Numbered from the stretch's first letter, positions 33,731-42,770 are shown. The stretch: DNA of 64,000 nt from Bacillota bacterium (GCA_023409265.1 JAEYHZ010000015.1:1-64000); one strand, 5' to 3'. Numbers and translations: made by a program. Notes: generated by a model not told the origin, from the sequence alone.

Positions 33731-34089
33731 GATATTATATATCTTGCTGGTCATTTTTTATTTAAAGCTATTGCATCAGTTATTCGTACGCGAGTATAAT
33801 CTATAAAAATGTGGAAGCATGGAGTCGGTAGGAGCAGAAAAAAAATATTACATATCTTGGCAGCTATTTATTTTTACAGAAATAACAAAGTGATGGTACG
33901 CGAGTACAACTTATAGAAATGGGGCAGCACGGTTAAAACTAATTAAGCAATTGCGTGTAAACAACGCTATTACTTAATTAGTTTGGGTGCAACACATTTC
34001 TATAAGTTTGTGCGGGAGTACCATCTTTTTTGATGTCTGTAAAAATAAAATGAAACGGCAAGCTAAGGAATGACCAAATAATATCTTGT
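33729..34089. repeat. Large (about 360 bp) inverted repeat after murG
   Basis: The arms pair over most of 33869-34047: TATTTTTACAG at 33869-33879 with CTGTAAAAATA at 34037-34047, then GATGGTAC, ACTTATAGAAATG, and a centre AACTAATTAAG/CTTAATTAGTT. Outer pairing (AAGATATTAT and TGGTCATT) extends it to about 33729-34089. The left side also has a partial direct duplication (ACGCGAGTA at about 33791 and 33899). It has no protein-coding potential and differs in sequence from the other hairpin family. Confidence 0.7.
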
Positions 34090-34099
34090 GAAAAAAATG

Positions 34100-34129
34100 T
34101 AGACATTTGGGGAATACTTATGATATACT
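34100..34129 (+). promoter_or_regulatory. Promoter of the uracil permease gene
   Basis: TAGACA (34100-34105), an 18-nt spacer, then TATACT (34124-34129), each one base from consensus. It lies about 30 bp before the PyrR-binding motif, as expected for a transcribed leader. Confidence 0.6.
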
Positions 34130-34157
34130 TGTCTCCGGATAAAAAAACTTTTAAATT

Positions 34158-34254
34158 AGTCCAGAGAGGCTAGTAAGGGTACATATGGGATTAGTATGTT
34201 TATGTTTGGATGAAACCCAACCTTGCTGCGCCTACAGTCAGTAAGGTTTTTTTA
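34158..34254 (+). promoter_or_regulatory. PyrR-dependent attenuator leader
   Basis: AGTCCAGAGAGGCT (34158-34171) matches the PyrR-binding loop consensus ARUCCNGNGAGGYU. Downstream is a terminator hairpin: AACCTTGCTG (from 34219) pairs with CAGTCAGTAAGGTT (to 34248), followed by seven T. With UMP-bound PyrR the leader should favour termination; without it an antiterminator forms. The arrangement matches pyrimidine gene leaders of Gram-positive bacteria. Confidence 0.88.
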
Positions 34255-34286
34255 TTTCCATAATAAAATATAGGGGGATTTATACA

Positions 34287-35675
34287 ATGAAGTATTCTAG
34301 ACCCGTAATTCAGGTTGAAGAAAAAGTTCCATTTCTAAAAGCACTTCCACTGAGTTTTCAGCACTTGTTTGCAATGTTTGGCGCATCAGTACTTGTTCCG
34401 TTTTTATTTAACAGTTATGCAAAAGATCATTTTCTAAAAGCATTAAAGTTAACAGTTGAACAGTTGAATCCGGATCAATTGGCACAGTACAACAGTATTC
34501 AGGTTATTGATCCTGCACTTGTTCTTCTTCTCAATGGTATCGGTACATTGATTTACTTGTTCTTATGTAAAGGAAAAGCACCTGCTTTCCTTGGATCAAG
34601 CTTTGCTTTTCTCTCACCAACAGCTGCAATAATAGCAAGTTCAGGTGACTACGCAAACAATTTCAGGACAGCTCTTGGCGGTTTTATTATATGCGGTGTG
34701 GTTTTTGTAGTAGTTGCGTTAATTATAGGTAGAGTTGGAACCAAGTGGCTTGATGTAGTTCTTCCTCCGGCAGCAATGGGACCCATAGTAACTCTCATCG
34801 GACTTGAGTTGGCAGGTACGGCAGCAGACATGGCAAAATTATTCCCGAATAAAGATGGGGCATTTGATACAAAAGGAATTATAATATCACTTGTTACATT
34901 GGCATTGGTAGTAATAGGTAACCTGTGCTTTAGAGGCTTCCTTTCCGTAATTCCTGTGTTATTCGCAGTAGTAGCAGGATATGGACTCTCAGCAGCAATG
35001 GGTTATGTTGATTATACAGCAATTACGGCAAAAAGCTGGTTCAGCCTTCCACAGTTTGTATTACCTTCTTTTGATCCAAAGGCAATGTTAATCCTTGCAC
35101 CTGCTGCACTGGTTGTGCTTTCAGAACATATCGGTCATTTGTTCGTTACAGGCAATATTGTAGGTAGGGATTTAACCAAGAATCCAGGTCTTCACAGATC
35201 CCTTATGGGTGATGGTATTTCTACAATTCTTTCAGGCTTTACTGGTTCCTGCCCTACAACAACCTACGGTGAAAACATGGGAGTAATGGCAATAACCAGA
35301 GTATATAGTGTATGGGTAATCGGAGGAGCAGGCGTTATATCCATAATAATTGCGTTTTTTGGTAAACTTTCAGGTATCATATCCAGTATACCAACACCTG
35401 TAATGGGTGGTGTGAGTCTGCTTCTTTTCGGCGTAATCGCAGCATCAGGTATCAGAATGATTGTTGAAGCAAAAATTGATTACAGCAAATCAAGAAACCT
35501 GATTCTGACAGCTATTGTATTTGTAATAGGTATCAGCGGAGTTTCTGTAAATCTGGGAGAAAATGTTCAGCTTAAGGGGATGGTTCTGGCTACTTTGGTT
35601 GGAATGGCGCTGAGCCTGATATTCTATGTTCTTGAGTTACTTAAACTTACAAATGATGCAGAAGAAGCAAAATAA
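34287..35675 (+). CDS. pyrP: Uracil permease (NCS2/UraA family)
   Basis: Proton-coupled uracil uptake across the cytoplasmic membrane. 462 aa with about 14 helices. The N-terminal LPLSFQHLFAMFGASVLVPFL, the helix-10 region with AALVVLSEHIGHLFVTGNIVGRDLTKNPGLHRSLMGDG, and FTGSCPTTTYGENMGVMAITRVYS are typical of UraA/PyrP. The PyrR attenuator upstream supports uracil over xanthine or other purines. ATG 34287 follows GGGGG. It is monocistronic between the attenuator and a terminator. Confidence 0.93.
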   Translation: MKYSRPVIQVEEKVPFLKALPLSFQHLFAMFGASVLVPFLFNSYAKDHFLKALKLTVEQLNPDQLAQYNSIQVIDPALVLLLNGIGTLIYLFLCKGKAPAFLGSSFAFLSPTAAIIASSGDYANNFRTALGGFIICGVVFVVVALIIGRVGTKWLDVVLPPAAMGPIVTLIGLELAGTAADMAKLFPNKDGAFDTKGIIISLVTLALVVIGNLCFRGFLSVIPVLFAVVAGYGLSAAMGYVDYTAITAKSWFSLPQFVLPSFDPKAMLILAPAALVVLSEHIGHLFVTGNIVGRDLTKNPGLHRSLMGDGISTILSGFTGSCPTTTYGENMGVMAITRVYSVWVIGGAGVISIIIAFFGKLSGIISSIPTPVMGGVSLLLFGVIAASGIRMIVEAKIDYSKSRNLILTAIVFVIGISGVSVNLGENVQLKGMVLATLVGMALSLIFYVLELLKLTNDAEEAK

Positions 35676-35754
35676 CCTGCTTGGTTGTATTCATGGATAA
35701 AAAGTATCCGTTTTTGGTATGATACGCATCATTTTGTCACAGAGATAACACGAC

Positions 35755-35793
35755 AAAAAAACTCATTCTCCATATAAGGGAATGAGTTTTTTT
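35755..35793. terminator. Bidirectional terminator between converging genes
   Basis: AAAAAAACTCATTC pairs with GAATGAGTTTTTTT around a short loop. A run on one side and T run on the other let it serve both pyrP (plus) and the glycosyltransferase gene (minus), whose stop is at 35803. Confidence 0.9.
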
Positions 35794-35802
35794 ATGCAAG
35801 TA

Positions 35803-36993
35803 CTATGAACTTCTTCTCGATTGCAATTTCAACTTGAGGAAACGCCTTCTGCGTCGAATCTCTGAGGGGTATATAAATACTTCATTTCTGATTAGACCAA
35901 GACTGACATCGACTATCTTTTTAGCTGATTCATGGTCAAAATACTCTCTCTGGGACTGTTTAATTTCGTTTAACCCCTTTGCATTGTCAGCCAGCAGGCC
36001 TGATACAATGGAGGATAAGTTTGAAAGATCATCACAAAAAATACCAAGTTTGTTGTTAACGGCGAAATCAGGATTTTCCTGCTCCTGGCCCGGAAGCGCA
36101 CCGGTTATTATTAGTGGAACATTACAGGCGATTGCCTCCATCATAACGTTTGGGCTGCCTCTGGTAAAGGCTATATCAGATTTAAGCATATAATCCTGGA
36201 TATTGGTAATATATCCATGTATCTCAACCCTTCCCGGATATTGCTGAGAAAGGGATTTCTCAAGCTTTTCCTTCATAGCTGCATTTCTGCCGGCAATAAT
36301 TCTTACGTTACAGTTGAAGTTGTCCAATAATATTCTTGAAACCGCATTCATATCACCTGAGCCTTCACCGCCACTCATTATCAGGCATTCGAGAGGTCTA
36401 TCCAAAGTATAGTCCGGTTTATGAATATTTTGTGTTATATGTTCGGTAAATCTTGATCTGACAGGAAAACCTGCAACCGTGATATTCTTTTCAGGAACGC
36501 CAAAACCCATGCATCTTTCTTTGGCTTCCTGTGTGGGACAGATTATCATATCTGCACGTTTATCAGCCCACAGGGGAGAAATACTTACAAGATCTGCTAC
36601 AAATATTGCAAAGGGAATGTTTATCTTATACTCTTTTAGTATGTTTAAAATAGGTGCGTTAAATACCGGATGAACAGAAAGTATCAAGTCGGGTTTTAAT
36701 TTCCTCAGCATTTTTATAAAGTTTTCGCGTATTGTAAGTTCAGTGAATTCATGAATGAATGAGGGACTTCTTTTGGATATTTTCCATGCCAATTTCCATA
36801 GCTCTTTGGCATTTCTGGTAACCAATCCATAAGATTTGCCAACTTTAACCCACATGTTACCGCCTAAATCAAAGCCATCTATAATATTAACATTTACATC
36901 TTCATGCAGATTAAATTGTTCCAACAGAGATTCACTTATACTCTTATGACCATGACCAGTGTAATCCGATGATATTATTACAACATTTCTCAT
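35803..36993 (-). CDS. MGDG synthase-family glycosyltransferase (diacylglycerol glucosyltransferase-like)
   Basis: GT28-type enzyme of 396 aa, expected to transfer a sugar from a UDP-sugar to a membrane lipid, as UgtP does for diacylglycerol. The N-terminal region VVIISSDYTGHGHKSISESL is the MGDG-synthase N-terminal motif. The C-terminal half shows LIMSGGEGSGDMNAVS and the donor-binding stretch FTRGSPNVMMEAIACNVPLIITGALPGQEQENPDF. It stands alone on the minus strand, converging with pyrP. The lipid acceptor and sugar are not fixed by the sequence. ATG 36993 is the start. Confidence 0.85.
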   Translation of the reverse strand: MRNVVIISSDYTGHGHKSISESLLEQFNLHEDVNVNIIDGFDLGGNMWVKVGKSYGLVTRNAKELWKLAWKISKRSPSFIHEFTELTIRENFIKMLRKLKPDLILSVHPVFNAPILNILKEYKINIPFAIFVADLVSISPLWADKRADMIICPTQEAKERCMGFGVPEKNITVAGFPVRSRFTEHITQNIHKPDYTLDRPLECLIMSGGEGSGDMNAVSRILLDNFNCNVRIIAGRNAAMKEKLEKSLSQQYPGRVEIHGYITNIQDYMLKSDIAFTRGSPNVMMEAIACNVPLIITGALPGQEQENPDFAVNNKLGIFCDDLSNLSSIVSGLLADNAKGLNEIKQSQREYFDHESAKKIVDVSLGLIRNEVFIYPSEIRRRRRFLKLKLQSRRSS

Positions 36994-37034
36994 GTTTCTT
37001 CCTTAGCCTCCAAGATTGATTCACTAAATTTTTG

Positions 37035-37093
37035 ATGACACCTAAGTATAAATATATAATAATACAAATTACCGGTTAAGTGATAGGTGTCAT
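37035..37093. promoter_or_regulatory. Spaced palindrome ATGACACCTA / TAGGTGTCAT
   Basis: A perfect 10-bp inverted repeat (37035-37044 and 37084-37093) separated by 39 bp, starting 42 bp upstream of the minus-strand glycosyltransferase start codon. It could be an operator with two half-sites or a loop-forming RNA. GGTGTCAT also occurs at about 37225 in the repeat element nearby. Confidence 0.35.
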
Positions 37094-37196
37094 ATGTTAA
37101 ATTATGCATAATTTTTTTATTTATATCCTCTGTTTATTTTACGCTCATAAATCTAAAATGTTTGATTTATTTTTTACATATTTTAATTTAGACATG

Positions 37197-37338
37197 CGTT
37201 ATAACGAGGCAATTGATGTCGATGGTGTCATAGTGTCCTATCTGGAAACATTGAGAACACCTTTGTCTCGTTGAAACGCACAGATGTAATAAAATTTTTC
37301 TACAGCCGAAAAATTTTATCTGAACCTATGCGTTATAA
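37197..37338 (+). repeat. Intergenic copy of the truB-inserted repeat
   Basis: Begins TGCGTTATAACGAGGCAA and ends TGCGTTATAA. It folds into an imperfect outer hairpin (TGCGTT..ACGAGGCAA with TTGTCTCGTTGAAACGCA) and a perfect inner hairpin TAAAATTTTTC/GAAAAATTTTA. Four blocks align in order with 5271-5391 in truB. There is no open frame of its own. Confidence 0.75.
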
Positions 37339-37376
37339 TCCATTTATTGTTTTCATATATTTATAACGCTTAAGTT

Positions 37377-37405
37377 TTGTACTATGTATTCCAATAAAAT
37401 ATAAA
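37377..37405 (+). promoter_or_regulatory. Promoter of the D,D-carboxypeptidase gene
   Basis: TTGTAC (37377-37382), a 17-nt spacer, then TATAAA (37400-37405), 30 bp before the GTG start. Confidence 0.6.
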
Positions 37406-37435
37406 TATGAACATTTATATTAGAAAGCTGGGGAT

Positions 37436-38644
37436 GTGAGGCTGTTGAAAAAAACACTAAGATTAGTATTTATTATTGTCATTATTTTATCCAATTTATT
37501 GTACACCAATAAGGTTTCCGCTGATGACAGAAATGACGACGAACCTATAAATGGACTTATTGGTCAGGATAGTATCGAAACCACAGTAAATAAGAACCCG
37601 AAGATTTCAGCAGGGGCTGCACTGGTTCTGGATACAGCCAGTGGTCGTGTACTTTATGAAAAGAATGCCTATAGTCGCCGTTCCATAGCAAGTACTACCA
37701 AAATAATGACAGCAATTGTGGCTCTTGAAAACGGGAATGATGAGGAAGACGTAGTAATCAGTAAGAGAGCTGCTGCTATAGGCGGATCAACTGTCCATCT
37801 GAAGGCAGGGAAAACTTATAAACTCAAGGATTTATTGTATGCCATGATGCTCAGATCAGGAAATGATGCAGCTATTGCCGTGGCCGAACATATAGGAGGC
37901 TCAGTTGAACTTTTCGCAGAAATGATGAACAGAAAGGCTGCTCAAATAGGAGCAACCAATACCAATTTTGTCACACCTCACGGTCTTGACGATCCTCAAC
38001 ATTATTCTACTCCATATGACTTAGCACTTATAACTCAATATGCCTTGAAAAATGAAAAGTTTTGCAGTATTGTCGGAACAAAGAATTCTGTTTTTGATGG
38101 AAATAATATAACAAATACCAATGAAATGCTCAGCTTATATCCAGGTGTGGATGGTGTAAAAACCGGTTATACCGGGCAGGCAGGGAGATGTCTTGTAACA
38201 TCGGCCACAAAGGATAATTGGAGAATAATATCAGTTGTACTTAACTGTTCTTCAAGAGCTTCAAGGGCACAAAACAGCAAAGTATTGCTGGACTATGCTT
38301 TTGACAATTACAAAAACTATGAGTATTTGAGGAAGGGGCAGAAGCTTCAGGAGATTAATGTACATAAGGGATTGGCTGATAAAATGGCAGTATACTCTGA
38401 CTCTGAAATAACGATACCTTTAAAGCAGGATGAAGTAGATAAGGTTAAAGTAGTATACAATCTTCCCAAACAACTTGAAGCACCTGTAAAAAGCGATACC
38501 ATAGTCGGTTCGGTTGACTTTATACTGGAAGGTAAAGTTCTGGCAACTTCGGAAATCAAAAGCATGGAAAAAATGGGAAGAAAAGATTTCTATTATTACT
38601 TCGACTCCATATTCAAAACCTGGACCAGACTTGTACACAACTGA
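37436..38644 (+). CDS. D-alanyl-D-alanine carboxypeptidase (PBP5/DacF type)
   Basis: Removes the terminal D-Ala from peptidoglycan stem peptides outside the membrane. 402 aa with a signal peptide (about residues 1-29, ending before DDRNDDEP). S11 motifs: SxxK in RSIASTTKIMTAIVALE (about residue 87), SxN in RSGNDAAIAVAEH (about 143), KTG in GVKTGYTGQAGRC (about 245). A PBP5 C-terminal domain follows. The start is GTG 37436 after GGGG. It could be vegetative DacA or sporulation DacF/DacB; the sequence does not decide. Confidence 0.92.
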   Translation: MRLLKKTLRLVFIIVIILSNLLYTNKVSADDRNDDEPINGLIGQDSIETTVNKNPKISAGAALVLDTASGRVLYEKNAYSRRSIASTTKIMTAIVALENGNDEEDVVISKRAAAIGGSTVHLKAGKTYKLKDLLYAMMLRSGNDAAIAVAEHIGGSVELFAEMMNRKAAQIGATNTNFVTPHGLDDPQHYSTPYDLALITQYALKNEKFCSIVGTKNSVFDGNNITNTNEMLSLYPGVDGVKTGYTGQAGRCLVTSATKDNWRIISVVLNCSSRASRAQNSKVLLDYAFDNYKNYEYLRKGQKLQEINVHKGLADKMAVYSDSEITIPLKQDEVDKVKVVYNLPKQLEAPVKSDTIVGSVDFILEGKVLATSEIKSMEKMGRKDFYYYFDSIFKTWTRLVHN

Positions 38645-38721
38645 GAATGATGGCATAATATATAATAAACCTTGGCAATATATATTTACAGGGTTATTGT
38701 ATAGCGGAATGGAGCCTGATC

Positions 38722-40482
38722 ATGAAAACCTTATTAGTTGGTATCAATTCGAAATATATTCACACCTGTCTGGCCATATGGTATTTGAAGGCCAGTGTTC
38801 AGAACAGTAAAGAGGTAGTAAAAGGCAGCAATGTTGTTGCCCGGGAATTCACTATTAACGATAATAAAGATAACATTCTATATGCGATATATATGGAAAA
38901 GCCTGATATTCTGGCTTTTTCCTGCTATATATGGAACATTGAGCTTATAAATATATTAACAACTGAAATTAAAAAACTTCTGCCAAAATGCAGAATAATA
39001 TTGGGAGGACCTGAAGTATCCTTCACTGCTTCAGAGGTTCTTGAAAAAAATGAAACCGTTGACTTTATAGTATGCGGAGAAGGTGAGGAAGTATTTCCGG
39101 CCTTGTTAAAATCCATAAGTGAAGGTTCTGATGCTTTCAAAGAGCTATCCGGAGTGGCATACAGAGAGAACAAAACTGTTTTTTTTAATGAAGGCTACAA
39201 CCTGGTATCTGAATTGGACAGGCTCCGGTCTCCATATACTGAGAACCTGCTGAAATCTATGGAAAACAGGATAATTTACTACGAAGCCTCCAGGGGTTGC
39301 CCGTTTTTCTGCTCCTACTGCATATCCTCGACTTTTAAAGGAGTCAGGTTTTTTTCTCTGGATAGAGTAAAGAAGGATATTAATTATATTCTTCAATACA
39401 GGCCGAAACTTATCAAATTTGTAGATAGGACCTTCAACTGCAATAGAAAACGGGCAAAAGAGATTGTGGAGTTTATAATATCGCTGGAGGTTGCTACGGT
39501 GTTTCACTTTGAGGCTGCTGCGGATTTATTTGATGATGAAATGCTTGCACTCCTTGCCAATGCTCCAAAAGGTAGAATTCAATTTGAAATAGGACTACAG
39601 ACCACTAATGCAGACACACTTTGTGAGATTGACAGGGTTACCGACCTGTGCAAACTTAAATCAAACGTAGAGAGGCTTCTTCAAAAGGGAAATATTCATA
39701 TCCATCTGGATCTTATAGCCGGATTACCATTAGAAGATATTAATTCGTTTAAACGATCCTTCAATGATGTGTATAATATGAAACCGCATCAGCTTCAATT
39801 AGGTTTCCTTAAATTGCTGAAGGGCTCAAAAGTAAGGCGGGAAGCTGAAAAACACGGATATATCTACAGGGACTATTCTCCTTATGAAATTCTCAGTAAC
39901 AGATATATATCCTTTGATGAGCTTCTTATTCTTACAGATATGGAAGAGGTGGTTGAAAGGTATTTTAATTCCAACAGATTCCCCGAGTCACTGGGGCTGT
40001 TACAGAAATTTAAGACAAGTGACGCGTTTGAAGTATATAGACAACTATCCGTTTATTGCAGAGAAAACGGGTATCTTGACAGGCCGGTATCGTATCGTGA
40101 AAACATATCCATACTTTTTCAATATGGAAAAACCTTATTTACAACACCTACAGAGCTTGAAGAATTCAGGCAGGCGATGGTGTTTGATTTTCTAAGCTCC
40201 GATAATTCAGGAGCTATTCCTGATGCAATCAGGAATGAAGAGGATTATGTACCGGTAAACAAGGTACATCAGATTCTTCGTAATGAAGAATTCATTAAGG
40301 AGTATCTCCCGGATTTTATTTCGGTTCCTGTAAAAAACATTATCAAGAAAGTATTTTTAATTTCCTTGACACACACAACCGGACCTGATGAATTAATTTT
40401 GTTTGATTATTCTCAGAAAGACCTTGTAAGCGATAAATTCAGAACTTTAAGGGTTACTATTCCACGGATTTCCTGTCAATAA
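38722..40482 (+). CDS. B12-binding-domain radical SAM protein with DUF4080-like C-terminus
   Basis: 586 aa. The N-terminal cobalamin-binding-type domain includes PDILAFSCYIWNIELI and RIILGGPEVSFTASEVLE (about residues 60-110). The radical SAM domain has its 4Fe-4S motif CxxxCxxC in ASRGCPFFCSYCIS (about residue 192), with FVDRTFNCNRKRAKEI and HLDLIAGLPLEDINSFKRSF. The last about 200 residues resemble DUF4080. Substrate and reaction are unknown for this group; methylation or tRNA/cofactor modification are family possibilities only. Classic B12-binding DxHxxG is not seen, so cobalamin binding is uncertain. Confidence 0.82.
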   Translation: MKTLLVGINSKYIHTCLAIWYLKASVQNSKEVVKGSNVVAREFTINDNKDNILYAIYMEKPDILAFSCYIWNIELINILTTEIKKLLPKCRIILGGPEVSFTASEVLEKNETVDFIVCGEGEEVFPALLKSISEGSDAFKELSGVAYRENKTVFFNEGYNLVSELDRLRSPYTENLLKSMENRIIYYEASRGCPFFCSYCISSTFKGVRFFSLDRVKKDINYILQYRPKLIKFVDRTFNCNRKRAKEIVEFIISLEVATVFHFEAAADLFDDEMLALLANAPKGRIQFEIGLQTTNADTLCEIDRVTDLCKLKSNVERLLQKGNIHIHLDLIAGLPLEDINSFKRSFNDVYNMKPHQLQLGFLKLLKGSKVRREAEKHGYIYRDYSPYEILSNRYISFDELLILTDMEEVVERYFNSNRFPESLGLLQKFKTSDAFEVYRQLSVYCRENGYLDRPVSYRENISILFQYGKTLFTTPTELEEFRQAMVFDFLSSDNSGAIPDAIRNEEDYVPVNKVHQILRNEEFIKEYLPDFISVPVKNIIKKVFLISLTHTTGPDELILFDYSQKDLVSDKFRTLRVTIPRISCQ

Positions 40483-40835
40483 TTCCATAACCAACAATTT
40501 AACCTTCTGAGTTTCTATTGCTCAGTACTGGTCTTTTCAAGGCTCTTACCTGATCATAACTGTTTACCTCATTATAAAGTAAATATAATTTTTATTAGCA
40601 GTTAATCAAATTTGGTCATATATTACTATATCTGGAATCATTTCAGAAATCAAAAAGTGACTTTAAAAAAATAAAACTTACCCACAGAAAAGTTGGTATT
40701 TGATAATATTTTTTAAATGCTCACATATATTTTAAAATGAGATATTTAATCAGGAGCAAATTATAAACTACTGTATACCTCAGTAAAAATCTGTTTGTTC
40801 CTTCAATTCTACCAGGTAAAAAGGGAGGTTTCTAG
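40483..40835. other. Spacer before prkA (353 bp)
   Basis: A+T-rich, no gene seen. In B. subtilis prkA is read from a sporulation (sigma-E) promoter. CATATATT near 40617 resembles a sigma-E -10, but no matching -35 is convincing, so I do not call a promoter. Confidence 0.5.
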
Positions 40836-42770
40836 ATGACCACACCGGAGTTTGACTTCAAAGCAATGATTCAAAAGGATAGGGATGACAGGGTAAAAAG
40901 GCAATTTGAAAGTACATTTCTTGAATATCTTCAGTTGGTAAAATCAAATCCAGAGGTGGCTGTTCTTGCTCATCAAAGGTTATATGACCTTATCGTTTCA
41001 AAGGGAACAGAGGTTGTTCGGACTGATGAGAATCCAAGGTTAAGAAGAATTTACGGTAATGACATAATAAAAAAGTATTTCTTCTTTGAGGAAGACTTTT
41101 TTGGAATTGATAAAACAATTATGAAAATAGTCCGGTATTTTCATTCCGCAGCAATGGCGGGAGAAGAGGCCAAGCAGGTGTTATATCTTGTTGGACCCGT
41201 AGGTGCAGGTAAATCTTCTCTGATGGAAGCATTGAAAAAAGCCCTGGAAGCAGCACCTCCCATCTATGCACTAAAGGGCTGTCCAATGAGAGAAGAACCT
41301 TTGCACCTTGTGCCGAAACACTTAAGGAAGGAATTTGAAAAAACACTTAACGTAAAGATAGAGGGTGATTTATGTCCTATTTGCAGATATAGACTCAAGA
41401 ATGAATACGAGGGGGAATATGAGAGATTTCTTGTGGAATCTGTAGGATTTTCAATACGTTCCAGAAAAGGAATCGGAGTAGTACCTCCTGTTGATCCCAA
41501 CAATCAGGACTCATCCATTCTAACCGGTAGTGTGGACATCTCAAAAATAGATCTCTATCCGGAAGACGACCCGCGGGTACTGTCATTGAACGGTGCATTC
41601 AATGCAGGTAACAGGGGCATTGTAGAATTTATAGAAGTTTTTAAAAACGAGACGGAATATCTGCATACAATGATTACTGCCACCCAGGAAAAATCCATTC
41701 CATCCCCCGGTAAGGGAGCAATGATTTACTTCGATGGTGTTATTCTGGCCCATTCAAATGAGGCCGAATGGAATAAATTCAAATCAGACCATACAAATGA
41801 AGCAATTCTTGACAGAATAGTAAGAATAGAAGTACCATACTGCCTTGAACTAAACGAAGAAATAAAGATTTATGAAAAAATGCTCTCAAAAAGTAAGTTT
41901 AAGGCACATATTGCTCCTCATACCATAGAGATTGCTTCAATGTTTGCAATCCTCACAAGGCTCAGCCCTTCCAACAAGGTAGACCCCATGACAAAGCTAA
42001 AGATCTATAATGGTGAAGAAATACTTGAAAAGGGTATGACAAGAAAGATTGATATCTTCGAGCTCAGGGAAGAAGCGCCCAGAGAAGGTATGACGGGAAT
42101 TTCAACCAGATTTATAATGAAGGCGCTTGACACAGCTCTTTCCGAATCTGAAAACGACTGCATAAATCCTATAGCTGTTATGGAATCCCTTATAAAATCG
42201 GTTAAGGAGCTTGGAATTGGTGATGAGGAAAAGGAAAGATACCTCAGATTGATCTATGACACTGTTAAGAAGGAATATAACAAAATTCTTGAAAAAGAGG
42301 TTACCAAAGCCTTTATCCACGGCTACAGGGAACAGGCTGAAAGCTTGTTCAACAATTATCTGGATCATGCCGAAGCTTTTGTAAACAAGACTAAAATCAA
42401 GGATAAAAATACAGGTGAAGAGTTGGAGCCTGACGAAAAATTCATGAGATCCATAGAGGAGCAGATAGGTATTTCAGATACTGCTGTAAAAGGCTTCAGA
42501 TCGGATGTTACAGCTTATATGTTCTTCGTTATGAGAAATGGCGGAAGTCTTGACTATACCAGCTATGAGCCCTTAAAAGATGCTATTGAGAAGAAGCTTA
42601 CTACTTCTGTCAGAGATCTCAGCAGAATTATTACCCAGGCCAAGGTCAGAGATAAGGAACAGACTCAAAAATATAACACAATGGTTGAAGAAATGAAGAA
42701 AAACGGCTATTGTGACCATTGCTGCAATGTCATATTAAAATATGCTGCCAATAACCTTTGGAAGGATTAG
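40836..42770 (+). CDS. prkA: PrkA serine protein kinase / AAA+ protein
   Basis: AAA+ protein of the PrkA/YeaG family, linked to sporulation in Bacillus and stress response in enterobacteria. 644 aa, family length. N-terminal AAA_PrkA domain with Walker A GPVGAGKSSLMEALKKAL (about residue 108), a Cys pair CPICRYRLKNEY in the insert, and EFIEVFKNETEYLHTMITATQEKSI; then the C-terminal PrkA domain. The start is ATG 40836 after AAGGGAGG. yhbH and spoVR follow in order, the conserved trio. Confidence 0.96.
   Translation: MTTPEFDFKAMIQKDRDDRVKRQFESTFLEYLQLVKSNPEVAVLAHQRLYDLIVSKGTEVVRTDENPRLRRIYGNDIIKKYFFFEEDFFGIDKTIMKIVRYFHSAAMAGEEAKQVLYLVGPVGAGKSSLMEALKKALEAAPPIYALKGCPMREEPLHLVPKHLRKEFEKTLNVKIEGDLCPICRYRLKNEYEGEYERFLVESVGFSIRSRKGIGVVPPVDPNNQDSSILTGSVDISKIDLYPEDDPRVLSLNGAFNAGNRGIVEFIEVFKNETEYLHTMITATQEKSIPSPGKGAMIYFDGVILAHSNEAEWNKFKSDHTNEAILDRIVRIEVPYCLELNEEIKIYEKMLSKSKFKAHIAPHTIEIASMFAILTRLSPSNKVDPMTKLKIYNGEEILEKGMTRKIDIFELREEAPREGMTGISTRFIMKALDTALSESENDCINPIAVMESLIKSVKELGIGDEEKERYLRLIYDTVKKEYNKILEKEVTKAFIHGYREQAESLFNNYLDHAEAFVNKTKIKDKNTGEELEPDEKFMRSIEEQIGISDTAVKGFRSDVTAYMFFVMRNGGSLDYTSYEPLKDAIEKKLTTSVRDLSRIITQAKVRDKEQTQKYNTMVEEMKKNGYCDHCCNVILKYAANNLWKD

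Larger units (their letters stand above)
33731..34286. other. murG-pyrP spacer (556 bp)
   Basis: Occupied by the large inverted repeat, then a promoter, the PyrR site and the attenuator of the permease gene. No gene is seen. Confidence 0.7.
36994..37435. other. Divergent spacer (442 bp)
   Basis: Lies between the minus-strand glycosyltransferase and the plus-strand carboxypeptidase. It holds a spaced 10-bp palindrome (37035-37093), the repeat element homologous to the truB insert (37197-37338) and a promoter (37377-37405). No gene is seen. Confidence 0.7.

Noticed and set aside
40483..40835. Sporulation sigma-E promoter before prkA
   Set aside because: A -10-like CATATATT is present, but no -35 at the right distance is convincing.
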